Of a stretch of DNA of 64,000 bases, positions 24,823 through 33,076 are shown piece after piece (within the stretch, counting starts at the first letter, position 1; each line of letters begins with the position of its first letter). The notes beneath the pieces are model-generated. The model was given only the letters and a program-made list of their open reading frames with translations, did no database searches and was not told the DNA's origin. A program made the position numbers and the translations under genes. This DNA comes from Phycisphaeraceae bacterium. GTDB lineage: Bacteria > Planctomycetota > Phycisphaerae > Phycisphaerales > UBA1924. The stretch covers positions 2,108,001-2,172,000 of the forward strand of contig JAHBWV010000001.1 in NCBI GenBank assembly GCA_019636845.1, given 5' to 3'.

Positions 24823-26126
24823 GGGTCCCTCCCCGGCCACTGGGTCGGCGGATCGAGCGCGTCTTCTGCGGCGATCTCGGCTTCGAGCCGGGCGAGAATG
24901 GCGGGGTCCACGACGTGCTCGACGGCGTCGGCGGTGAGATCGACGTGGGATGCCGCGATATCGGCGTGGCGGATGAGATAGAGGCGCCAGAGACGTCTGC
25001 GTCGATCGGCGAGCCGTGCGGCGGCGAGCCCCGCGTCGGTGAGGGCGACCATGCGTTCGTCGCATCGGACGAGGCCCCTGCGTTGGAGCATCGCCCGCGC
25101 GAGAAGCCCGCTGAGGCCTGGCGGAAGGGCCGTTTCGATGGGCATGGGGCCGACGGTAGCGAGGTGGAGCATGGCGTGATCGGCCTGGATGCGCGTGCGG
25201 ACGCTGAGTTGGCGGATGATTCCTGCGACGAGTCCCCGGCTGGGCGCGAGCAGCATGCCGAGCAGGAAGATCGCGCCGGCGACCAGGACGATGGCGGGCC
25301 CGGCCGGGACGCGCGCGAAGGAGGCAGAGATGACTGAACCCACGAAGGCGGACACGCCTCCGGCGGCGGCGCTGAGTGCGGCGAGCGGCATGAGGCGATC
25401 GGTCCAGAAGCGAGCGGCTGCGGCAGGGATGATGAGGAGCGCGACGATGAGGAGGAGTCCGACGGCCTGTAGACCGACGGCGCAGACGATGACGACCAGT
25501 GCCATCAGTGCGGCATCGATGAGATCGACTCGCAGGCCGAGCGACCTTGCATATGCCTCATCGAAGGCGACGACGCGCAGGCGTCTGAAGAGCAGGGCCA
25601 CGAGCGCGATGGAGGTGAAGGCGACGGCACCCATCAGTCTGGCGTCGGTGGCGCTCATGGCGGCGGTCTGCCCGAAGATAAATGTCTTCAATCCACCTTG
25701 ATTGCCCGCCTCCATGGTCTGGATCACACTGAGCAGGACAACGCCCACGCCGAACCAGACGCTGAGCACCGCGCCGATGGCTGCGTCTTCGGTGAGGCGT
25801 GTGGCCCTGACGATCCACTGGATCGCGAGGAGACCCGTGGCCGCGCCGATGGCTGCGCCCGGGAGCAGCACGGCCATGGAGCGGCCGTCCATGCCGATCG
25901 CGTTGCCGATGATGAAGGCGGTCGCGATGCCGGGGAGTGTGGCGTGTCCGACGGCGTCGGAGATGAGCGAGCGTCGCCTGAGCATCACGAAGACACCGAC
26001 GAGCCCGGCTGCGATTCCCAGCAGTGTCGCGCCGACGAGGACGAGGGTGGTGTTGTGGCCGGCGCGGAACGTGGCCGCGTCGATGATCGCGGCCCATGTG
26101 CCTGAGTTGTCGGGCCCGCTGATCAC
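24819..26126 (-). CDS. second metal ABC transporter permease with DtxR-like C-terminus
   Basis: A 435-residue partner permease of the ABC-3 family (TroC/ZnuB type; LVGVFVMLRRRSLISDAVGH near residue 33). Residues ~312-435 again look like a DtxR winged helix plus dimerisation domain (RRGLVRCDERMVALTDAG, then RRRRLWRLYLI and DAVEHVVDP). The Glu-His pair of the primary site is kept, but other ligand positions are Arg or Asp, so metal sensing here is doubtful. The start is a GTG at 26126 whose GTGA overlaps the ATPase stop; the next gene is likewise coupled by ATGA. Confidence 0.87.
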   Translation of the reverse strand: MISGPDNSGTWAAIIDAATFRAGHNTTLVLVGATLLGIAAGLVGVFVMLRRRSLISDAVGHATLPGIATAFIIGNAIGMDGRSMAVLLPGAAIGAATGLLAIQWIVRATRLTEDAAIGAVLSVWFGVGVVLLSVIQTMEAGNQGGLKTFIFGQTAAMSATDARLMGAVAFTSIALVALLFRRLRVVAFDEAYARSLGLRVDLIDAALMALVVIVCAVGLQAVGLLLIVALLIIPAAAARFWTDRLMPLAALSAAAGGVSAFVGSVISASFARVPAGPAIVLVAGAIFLLGMLLAPSRGLVAGIIRQLSVRTRIQADHAMLHLATVGPMPIETALPPGLSGLLARAMLQRRGLVRCDERMVALTDAGLAAARLADRRRRLWRLYLIRHADIAASHVDLTADAVEHVVDPAILARLEAEIAAEDALDPPTQWPGRDP

Positions 26127-26950
26127 GTGCCGCGCTCCGCGCGTGCGACTGCCTCGCTCGCTTCGGCGAGCAGCGTCAACCTTCCGCCGTATGTGCGTCG
26201 CAGGTTTTCGGGCGTGAAGGCGGCGGAGACGGTGCCGCTCGCGACGATGCGCATGTTCATGAGGACGACGTGATCGAAGTATGTTTCGACGGTTTGGAGA
26301 TCGTGGTGGACGCAGATGACTGTGGTGCCTCTGGCGCGGAGGTCGTGGAGCAGCCGGACGATCGCCCTCTCTGTTGCGGCGTCGACGCCCGCGAAGGGCT
26401 CGTCCATGAAGTAGAGATCGGCTTCCTGGGCGAGAGCGCGGGCGAGGAAGACGCGTTGCTGCTGTCCACCCGAGAGTTGGCTGATCTGTCGCGACTCGAA
26501 GCCGGCGAGTCCTACGCGATCGATGCACTCGGAGGCGGTCTGTCTGTCTGCGCGTGAGATGGGTCTGAGCCAGCCGGCCCGGCCGTATCGGCCCATGCAG
26601 ACGACATCCATGACGGTGACGGGAAAGTCCCAGTCCACGGCCTCGCGCTGGGGAACGTAGCCGACGCGCAATCGGGCATCGCGGTACGGGCTTCCCCAGA
26701 ACTCGACGATGCCGGAGGCGCGTTTGACAAGTCCGAGGCAGGCCTTGATGAATGTGCTCTTTCCCGCTCCGTTCGGGCCGATGATGGCGATCATCGAGCC
26801 CGCGGGCGCGTCGAAGTCGACATCCCAGAGGACCGGCTTCCGCTGGTACGCGACGGTCATGGCGTGGACCGAGAGGGGGCTGTCGGCCGAGTGTTCGGGA
26901 CGATCGAAGAGGAGTGATCCGGGTGAGTTTGATCGTGACTCGTTGGCCAT
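26123..26950 (-). CDS. metal ABC transporter ATP-binding protein
   Basis: A 275-residue ABC ATPase that powers the two downstream permeases. Walker A GPNGAGKST, Q-loop YVPQREAVDW (typical of the TroB/MntB/ZnuC branch), ABC signature LSGGQQQR, Walker B LYFMDEP and the switch His in CVHHD are all present. It has a ~27-residue N-terminal extension. Its stop overlaps the GTG start of the first permease. Confidence 0.95.
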   Translation of the reverse strand: MANESRSNSPGSLLFDRPEHSADSPLSVHAMTVAYQRKPVLWDVDFDAPAGSMIAIIGPNGAGKSTFIKACLGLVKRASGIVEFWGSPYRDARLRVGYVPQREAVDWDFPVTVMDVVCMGRYGRAGWLRPISRADRQTASECIDRVGLAGFESRQISQLSGGQQQRVFLARALAQEADLYFMDEPFAGVDAATERAIVRLLHDLRARGTTVICVHHDLQTVETYFDHVVLMNMRIVASGTVSAAFTPENLRRTYGGRLTLLAEASEAVARAERGT

Positions 26951-26999
26951 CGGTATTGCTCGGGGCGCGCGTGAAGGTGTGTACGGAGGGTGCTTTGCC

Positions 27000-28025
27000 T
27001 CAGTGGGGATCGTCGCTGCGTGGAGAGGGTTCGCCTGAGGCGCGGAGTCCGCCTTCCGGGACTGTGCCTCCGAGGGCTTCGGTTATGGTGCGGACGTTGT
27101 GATCGATCATGCCGATGTATGTGCCTTCCCACGTGCCGGGCTTGCCCATGGCGTCGGAGAAGAGGGAGCCGCCTATGCGGACGGTGTGTCCACGCGCTCT
27201 TGCACCCGCGATGATTGCGTTGATGTTTCTTTCGGAGACGGTTGACTCGACGAAGATCGCGCGGATGCTCCGCGACGCGATAAGTTCGACGAGGCGTTCG
27301 ATGTCACGCACGCCCGCTTCGGATTCGGTCGAGATGCCCTGTACGCCTCGGACTTCGAGCCCGTAGGCCCTGCCGAAATAGGCGAAGGCATCGTGAGCGG
27401 TGAGCAGGACGCGCGAGGCCTCCGGGATGGTTGCGATGGCACGCGCGGCGTATGCGTCGAGCGCGGTGAGACGCGAGGCGTATGCGGCGGCTCGCTGCTC
27501 GTAGAGGCGGCGGCCTTCCGGGTCGAGCGTGGAGAGGGTGTCGCGCACGGCGGGGATCGCCTCGGCCCAGAGGGCCGGATCCATCCAGACGTGCGGGTCG
27601 GGGTGGTCGTCTGCGCCGTCCGGCGACAGGAGGCGTTCACGGGGCACGGACTCGGCGACAGCGAGCACTGGCTTCCCGGTTGAGGCGATTCGCTTGAGTG
27701 TGTCGGCGAGTTTGCCCTCCAGTTGCAAGCCGTTGGTGAAGATCGCATCGGCTCGGGCGAGCGCGGCGATGTCGGCGCGGGTGGGCTTGTAGAGGTGTGG
27801 GTCGACGCCCTCGCCGATGAGCACTGTGAGACGGATGCGGTCGCCACCGATCTCGCGGACCATGTCGCCGACCATGCCGGTCGTGGCGACGACGGTCGGC
27901 TGCTGTGCAGCGACTCGGGTTGAAGCGAGTGCGGCGTCAGAGTACGCCAGCACCAGTCCGACGATGATGACGGGGAGGGAGATCGCGATGAGCGGTACTC
28001 GCAGGAAACGGGGTGGTGTCTGCAT
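27000..28025 (-). CDS. metal ABC transporter substrate-binding protein (cluster A-I, Mn/Zn/Fe type)
   Basis: A 341-residue exported binding protein with a membrane/signal segment (LIAISLPVIIVGLVLAYSDAALA). The four metal ligands expected in PsaA/MntC/TroA proteins are visible: His in DPHLYKPTRAD, His in DPHVWMDP, Glu in FVESTVSERN and Asp in LFSDAMG. A Glu at the third site is typical of manganese or iron-type members rather than ZnuA, which uses His, so manganese is my first guess. The ATG at 28025 has GGACGGAG-like sequence upstream. First gene of a four-gene operon with its own promoter. Confidence 0.93.
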   Translation of the reverse strand: MQTPPRFLRVPLIAISLPVIIVGLVLAYSDAALASTRVAAQQPTVVATTGMVGDMVREIGGDRIRLTVLIGEGVDPHLYKPTRADIAALARADAIFTNGLQLEGKLADTLKRIASTGKPVLAVAESVPRERLLSPDGADDHPDPHVWMDPALWAEAIPAVRDTLSTLDPEGRRLYEQRAAAYASRLTALDAYAARAIATIPEASRVLLTAHDAFAYFGRAYGLEVRGVQGISTESEAGVRDIERLVELIASRSIRAIFVESTVSERNINAIIAGARARGHTVRIGGSLFSDAMGKPGTWEGTYIGMIDHNVRTITEALGGTVPEGGLRASGEPSPRSDDPH

Positions 28026-28081
28026 GTGCGGCTCCGTCCTCTCGGCGTGAGAGGGGTGGGCCGGACGCGGCCCGGGCGTCA

Positions 28082-28110
28082 ATTGTAGCATTGGCTACGG
28101 TTGGATGCAA
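28082..28110 (-). promoter_or_regulatory. promoter with overlapping palindromic operator of the metal-uptake operon
   Basis: On the minus strand TTGCAT (28110-28105), a 17-base spacer and TACAAT (28087-28082) form a good sigma-70-type promoter, about 57 bases from the ATG. The perfect inverted repeat GTAGC-CAAT-GCTAC (28098-28085) spans the spacer and enters the -10 box. This is the layout of a repressor operator, and a DtxR/MntR-type regulator is the obvious candidate. Confidence 0.75.
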
Positions 28111-28148
28111 GGAGGGCTCGGCGGCTCGATTCTGGGTGAAGGGGAGGT

Positions 28149-28406
28149 TCAGACCTGAGGAGTCGGCGTGTTGTCAGCAGGGCGGAGAGTGGTCTGGAGT
28201 CGCTTGACGATTGCGTCGGCCTCTTCAGCGGCTGTCGCGATGGCTTTGAGCCGCTCGATGCAGGCGGAGGATGTTACGGGTTGAGCGGCTTCGAGGAGCG
28301 TTGCCGCACCGAGCCGGATCACGAAGAGTCGGTTGTTCAGTTCGTGGATCAGTTCGCGGGGGATCGCGACGCTCGAAGCCTGGCCTTGATTGGGTGCGGC
28401 TGTCAT
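28149..28406 (-). CDS. small stand-alone histidine-kinase dimerisation-like protein
   Basis: An 85-residue protein whose core looks like one DHp/HisKA domain and nothing else. IHELNNRLFVIRLGAATLL near residues 20-38 resembles the H-box of NtrB-type kinases (H[DE]xNNxLxxI), and a second helix with AEEADAIVKRLQ follows. There is no ATPase domain, so it cannot autophosphorylate in the usual way. It could be a phosphotransfer protein or a dimerisation modulator, or a remnant of a kinase. Its ATG at 28406 has no close partner gene; it is divergent from hrpA. Confidence 0.6.
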   Translation of the reverse strand: MTAAPNQGQASSVAIPRELIHELNNRLFVIRLGAATLLEAAQPVTSSACIERLKAIATAAEEADAIVKRLQTTLRPADNTPTPQV

Positions 28407-28488
28407 GGGTGATCATTCGCTGCCTGGGGCGGGTGCGCCGGACGAAACGGATACTGCTGCAAGAGACTGTTCGGTTTGATCGGGCGGA

Positions 28489-31400
28489 GTGTCGTTCGGG
28501 ACGCTACAAATCTGCTGCGTGTCGGAGCACCTTCGCCAACTTGAAGCCAACCTTGAGCTCTGTACGAGGGCGGACAGAAGGCGTCTGGGCATGAGGTTGC
28601 GTCTGATAGAGCGTCCGGAGGGGGGGCGCGGCAAGCGAGGGGATCAGAGACGAGGGGGACCGCCGGGGCAGGCAAGGGATTCGATCGCAGCGCTCGGGCG
28701 TGACATCGACCTGGCGATCGCACGACGCCAGGAACGGGCGAGGCGTCTCCCACGCCCATCGTTTGACATGGACCTGCCGGTGCTTGCCAAGCGCGAGGAG
28801 ATCGCCGAGGCGATTTCGAAGCATCAGGTCGTGATCGTGTGTGGTGAGACGGGATCGGGAAAGACGACGCAGCTGCCGAAGATCTGTCTGTCGCTGGGGC
28901 GTGGGATCGACGGGTATATCGGGCATACGCAGCCGCGCCGGATCGCGGCGCGGAGTGTTGCGGCGCGTCTTGCGGAGGAGTTGAATTCGGCTGTGGGTTC
29001 GGATGTCGGGTACAAGGTGCGGTTTGGTGATAAGACATCTCCTCAGACGTATATCAAGGTGATGACCGACGGCATTCTGCTCGCGGAGACGCAGGGCGAC
29101 CGGATGCTGGACAGGTACGACACGCTCATCATCGATGAGGCGCATGAGCGGAGTCTGAATGTTGACTTTCTTCTCGGGTACCTTCGGCGGCTGCTGCCGC
29201 GGAGACCGGACCTGAAGGTGATCATCACTTCAGCGACGATTGATCCGGAGCGGTTTGCGATCCACTTCAAGGACGGGCAGGGGACGCCGGCGCCGATCAT
29301 CGAGGTATCGGGGCGGACGTTCCCTGTTGAGATCCGGTATCGCCCGCTGGTGTCGGAGGCGCACGCGGATCTGGATGGAGAGCCGGTGCAGGAGGATCGT
29401 GACCTTGAGACGGGCGTGCTGCATGCGGTGCACGAGCTCGCGAAGGAGGGGCCCGGGGACATCCTGGTGTTTCTGAGCGGCGAGCGGGAGATCCGCGATC
29501 TGGCGGAGTCGCTGAGGAAGCACCATCCGCCGCAGACGGAGATCCTGCCTCTTTATGCGCGGCTGTCGGCGGACGAGCAGATGCGTGTGTTCAAGCGTCA
29601 CGGGGGTCGTCGGATCGTGCTGTCGACGAATGTTGCGGAGACATCACTGACGGTTCCGGGTATCCGGTATGTGGTGGATGCGGGAGAGGCGCGTATCAGC
29701 CGTTACAACGCGCGGTCGAAGGTGCAGCGTCTGCCGATTGAGGCGATCTCTCAGGCGTCGGCGAACCAGCGTTCTGGGCGGTGCGGGCGTGTGGCCGAGG
29801 GTGTTGCGATCCGGCTGTATAGCGAGCAGGACTTTCTCGGGCGCGACAGGTTCACGGACCCTGAGATCCAGCGGGCGAACCTTGCGAGCGTGATCCTTCA
29901 GATGAAGGCGCTCGGTCTGGGCTCGGTCGAGGCGTTTCCATTCATTGATCCGCCGGATTCGCGCCAGATTCGCGACGGATACGAGACGCTGAGGGAACTC
30001 GGAGCGACGGACGACCGCGGGGAGCTGACACAGATCGGCGTGCGGCTCTCGAAGATGCCGATCGATCCGCGGGTGGGGCGGATGATCCTTGCGGCGGAGC
30101 ACGAGGGGTGTCTGGAGGAGGCGTTGGTGATCGCGGCGGCGTTGTCGGTTCAGGACCCGCGTGAGCGTCCTATGGAACTGGCGGAGAAGGCGGACGCGGC
30201 GCACCTTGAGTTTCGCAACGAGGAGTCGGACTTTCTCGGCATCCTCGGGCTTTGGAGGTTTGCTCGCGAGCAGGAGCGGCACCTCTCGCACAGCAAGTTT
30301 CGCAAGATGTGCAAGGAGAAGTTCATCAGCTTTGTTCGCTTGCGTGAGTTGGAGGACATCCACAAGCAGTTGCGATCGCTGGTGCTGGAGATGGGTGTGA
30401 GGGACAGTTCCGCGCCGGACAAGCCGGATCTGATCCACCGCGCGTTGCTGACGGGATTGCTGACGAGCGTGGGGAAGAAGGAGGAGGATCGGGAGTATGC
30501 GGGCTGCCGCGGGCTGAAGTTTGTGATACATCCCGGATCCGGGATCAGCAAGCGCCGTCCCGGGTGGATCATGGCTGCGGAGCTTGTGCAGACGACACGG
30601 CTGTTCGCGCGGACGTGCGCGAGGATCAATCCTGAGTGGATCGAGGAACTCGGCGGGCACCTGCTCAAGCGGAGCCATAGCGATCCGATGTGGGATGGGC
30701 GGAAGGGGCGTGTGCTCGCGAACGAGAAGGCGACGCTGTATGGGCTTGAGGTGGTATCGGGACGGCGTGTGGACTTCGGCAAGATCGATGCGCCAGAAGC
30801 GAGGGCGATCTTCATCCAGCAGGGTCTGGTTGAGGGTGAGGTTCGATCGGGCGTGCCGTTCATCCGTCGGAACCGCGCCTTGATCGAGGACGCCAAGGGG
30901 CTTGAGGCGAGGGCGCGGACGCGGGATCTCTTGGTCGATGCGGGAGCGTTGTACGGGTTTTACAACGAGCGGCTGCCGGCGGCGGTGCATGATGTTCCGT
31001 CGCTCGAACGTTGGTGGGCACGGGGCGCGAGAGAGGATCAGAACCGGTTGTACATGTCGCACGAGGATGTGCTGCGACGGGATGCAGGGAGCGTTGATGA
31101 TGAGATGTACCCCGAGCGGCTGCCGGGAGAGGGGTTGGAGCTGCCCCTGAGTTATGTGTACCAGCCGGGTGACACGGAGGACGGAGTGACGGTGACCGTG
31201 CCGCTGGAGGCGCTGGGCGCGTTGGATGAGGCGCGGCTGGAGTGGCTTGTGCCGGGGATGGTTCGGGAGAAGGTTCTCACGATCGTGAAGGCGCTGCCGA
31301 AGCAGTTGCGAAGGTTGTATGACGCACCCGCGCTTGCGGAGCGTGTGCTGGCTTCGCCGGGACGGGGGAAGCGACGTCTTGCGGATGTGGTGCGGGAAGA

Positions 31401-32469
31401 GATGTCGAGGTTGGCGGATTTCCCGGCTCCCACGCTTGACGAGATCGCGCGGGCGTTGCCGGACTATCTTCGGATGAACGTGCGTGTGCTCGATGCGAAC
31501 GGCGAGACGATCGGAGAGGGGCGTGATCCGGTCGCGCTCAAGCGTGGATTGCAGGATCGGGTTCGGAAGAGTCTGGCGTCGATGGCGGCGGGGAGCTTCA
31601 ACAGAGATCGTGTGGAGCGTTGGGACATCGGCGATCTGCCTGATTCGGTGCGCGTGGAGCGAGGGGGCGTGGCGGCGGAGGCGTTCCCCGCGCTGGTCGA
31701 TGAGGGGAAGCACGTTGCGTTGCGGGTGTTGCCGAGCGCGGACGCGGCTGCGGAAGCGATGCGCATCGCGCTGCCTCGGCTCTACATGCTGGAGCATCCG
31801 GGCGCGTTCTCGAACCTGAAGCGGCTGCTTCCGGGGCTGCAGACGCTCACGCTTGCGTACGCGACGATCGGGAACGCGGAGGAGTTGAAGCGGGATCTGC
31901 TGTGGCTTGTCGCCTACCGGGCGTTCATGCCGGAGGGCGAGATCGCGAGGACGGAGAGGGACTTCCGGGAGCGTGCCGCGGCCGGGTACTCGGGGGTGGA
32001 CTCGGTCGCATCGGAGGTGGTCGAGACGATCGGCGCGGTCCTGAGGGCTCATCAGTCGCTCCGGCTGCGGATCGCGGGAATGAGCGCGCCGCTGTTGCGG
32101 GATGTCGTGGCCGAGGTCGATCGCTGGGAGACGACGCTGATCTATAAGGGGTTCCTAGTGATGACGCCGTGGGAGCGGCTCGTGCATCTGCCTCGGTACA
32201 TCAGGTCGGGCGAGCACCGGCTGATGAAACTCGGGAATGCCGGGCTTCAGCGTGATGCCCGGATGGCGGAGCAGATCGCCCCCTATGAGCGTCGGCTGGT
32301 CGAGCGGGTCCTGTCGCACCGGGAACGGGGGATCGTTGACATGAAGCTCGATCGGTTTCGCTGGATGCTGGAGGAGTTCCGAGTGTCGCTGTTCGCGCAG
32401 GAACTGGGGACGGCGGAGACGGTCTCGCCGAAGCGGCTGGAACAGGCGTGGGCAGAGGTGCGGGCGTGA
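28489..32469 (+). CDS. hrpA: ATP-dependent RNA helicase HrpA (DEAH box)
   Basis: A 1326-residue DEAH-box helicase that E. coli uses in mRNA processing and rescue of stalled ribosomes. Motifs: Walker A GETGSGKTTQLP near 117, DEAH, TSATID, SGEREIRD and motif VI NQRSGRCGRV. Winged-helix, ratchet and OB-fold regions follow, then the long DUF3418 C-terminal domain typical of HrpA. The GTG at 28489 is chosen because the N-terminal residues (LRQLEANLEL..RADRRRLG) align with the E. coli N-terminus; an ATG at 28591 with AGAAGG upstream is the alternative. Confidence 0.94.
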   Translation: MSFGTLQICCVSEHLRQLEANLELCTRADRRRLGMRLRLIERPEGGRGKRGDQRRGGPPGQARDSIAALGRDIDLAIARRQERARRLPRPSFDMDLPVLAKREEIAEAISKHQVVIVCGETGSGKTTQLPKICLSLGRGIDGYIGHTQPRRIAARSVAARLAEELNSAVGSDVGYKVRFGDKTSPQTYIKVMTDGILLAETQGDRMLDRYDTLIIDEAHERSLNVDFLLGYLRRLLPRRPDLKVIITSATIDPERFAIHFKDGQGTPAPIIEVSGRTFPVEIRYRPLVSEAHADLDGEPVQEDRDLETGVLHAVHELAKEGPGDILVFLSGEREIRDLAESLRKHHPPQTEILPLYARLSADEQMRVFKRHGGRRIVLSTNVAETSLTVPGIRYVVDAGEARISRYNARSKVQRLPIEAISQASANQRSGRCGRVAEGVAIRLYSEQDFLGRDRFTDPEIQRANLASVILQMKALGLGSVEAFPFIDPPDSRQIRDGYETLRELGATDDRGELTQIGVRLSKMPIDPRVGRMILAAEHEGCLEEALVIAAALSVQDPRERPMELAEKADAAHLEFRNEESDFLGILGLWRFAREQERHLSHSKFRKMCKEKFISFVRLRELEDIHKQLRSLVLEMGVRDSSAPDKPDLIHRALLTGLLTSVGKKEEDREYAGCRGLKFVIHPGSGISKRRPGWIMAAELVQTTRLFARTCARINPEWIEELGGHLLKRSHSDPMWDGRKGRVLANEKATLYGLEVVSGRRVDFGKIDAPEARAIFIQQGLVEGEVRSGVPFIRRNRALIEDAKGLEARARTRDLLVDAGALYGFYNERLPAAVHDVPSLERWWARGAREDQNRLYMSHEDVLRRDAGSVDDEMYPERLPGEGLELPLSYVYQPGDTEDGVTVTVPLEALGALDEARLEWLVPGMVREKVLTIVKALPKQLRRLYDAPALAERVLASPGRGKRRLADVVREEMSRLADFPAPTLDEIARALPDYLRMNVRVLDANGETIGEGRDPVALKRGLQDRVRKSLASMAAGSFNRDRVERWDIGDLPDSVRVERGGVAAEAFPALVDEGKHVALRVLPSADAAAEAMRIALPRLYMLEHPGAFSNLKRLLPGLQTLTLAYATIGNAEELKRDLLWLVAYRAFMPEGEIARTERDFRERAAAGYSGVDSVASEVVETIGAVLRAHQSLRLRIAGMSAPLLRDVVAEVDRWETTLIYKGFLVMTPWERLVHLPRYIRSGEHRLMKLGNAGLQRDARMAEQIAPYERRLVERVLSHRERGIVDMKLDRFRWMLEEFRVSLFAQELGTAETVSPKRLEQAWAEVRA

Positions 32470-32520
32470 CGGGGATGTCGGGTGAAGGGAGGTGCGTGAG
32501 GTCGCGACCCGACCGAACGC

Positions 32521-32555
32521 TTGACCCGCGTATTCACGCATTGTATACTTATGCA
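32521..32555 (+). promoter_or_regulatory. argR promoter with ARG-box-like inverted repeat, predicted leaderless
   Basis: TTGACC (32521-32526), a 17-base spacer and TATACT (32544-32549) make a near-consensus sigma-70 promoter. The -10 ends five bases before the argR ATG at 32555, so transcription should start at the codon itself. TGTATA-CT-TATGCA (32542-32555) is an inverted repeat matching at 5 of 6 positions and resembles an ArgR box. It covers the -10 and the start, a natural site for autorepression. Confidence 0.75.
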
Positions 32556-33001
32556 TGGACGAGCAGCACCGGCGCAGAGAGATTATCCACGACATGCTCG
32601 GGCGGGGACCGATCGAGAGCCAGGAGAAACTGGCGGAACTGCTGGGACGCCACGGCATCAAGGCGACACAGGCGACGATCTCGCGGGACCTGCGAGAGAT
32701 CGGAGCGGTGAAGGGGCCGGATGGGTATGTGCTGCCGGTCCTGAATCCGACGGGCAACGAGCTGGGGCTTGAGCGTGCGCTGCGTGGGTTTGTGAAGAAC
32801 GTCGATCGCGGGGCGACGATGGTGGTGATCAAGACCGGGCCGGGGCACGCGAACGTGGTGGCACTGGAGTTGGATCGCTCGCCGCCCCAGGGAGTGATCG
32901 GGACGATCGCGGGGGATGACACGATTTTCATAGCGACACGCTCGGAGCGTGCTGCAGTGCAACTCGTCCACCGGCTTCGGTCTCTGGGCGGATTGGCGTA
33001 G
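32555..33001 (+). CDS. argR: arginine repressor ArgR
   Basis: Arginine-responsive DNA-binding regulator, 148 residues, usual length. The N-terminal winged helix-turn-helix contains TQATISRDLREIGAVK. The C-terminal hexamerisation and arginine-binding domain contains GPGHANVVALELD and GTIAGDDTIFIATRS, including the paired Asp residues that contact arginine. It heads the arginine cluster argR-C-B-F-G-H and probably controls it and itself. The start is fixed by the promoter placement and by alignment of the N-terminus. Confidence 0.96.
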   Translation: MDEQHRRREIIHDMLGRGPIESQEKLAELLGRHGIKATQATISRDLREIGAVKGPDGYVLPVLNPTGNELGLERALRGFVKNVDRGATMVVIKTGPGHANVVALELDRSPPQGVIGTIAGDDTIFIATRSERAAVQLVHRLRSLGGLA

Positions 33002-33076
33002 GACGGCTGGTGGAATTGATCTCGGCGCTGTGGATTGGCGAGATGTGCGGCATTTGAACGACGAGTTGATGGCACC

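Noticed and set aside
29644-32052. An 800-residue open frame antisense to hrpA
   Set aside because: Arg/Leu/His-rich composition with no family motif; hrpA on the other strand is unambiguous.
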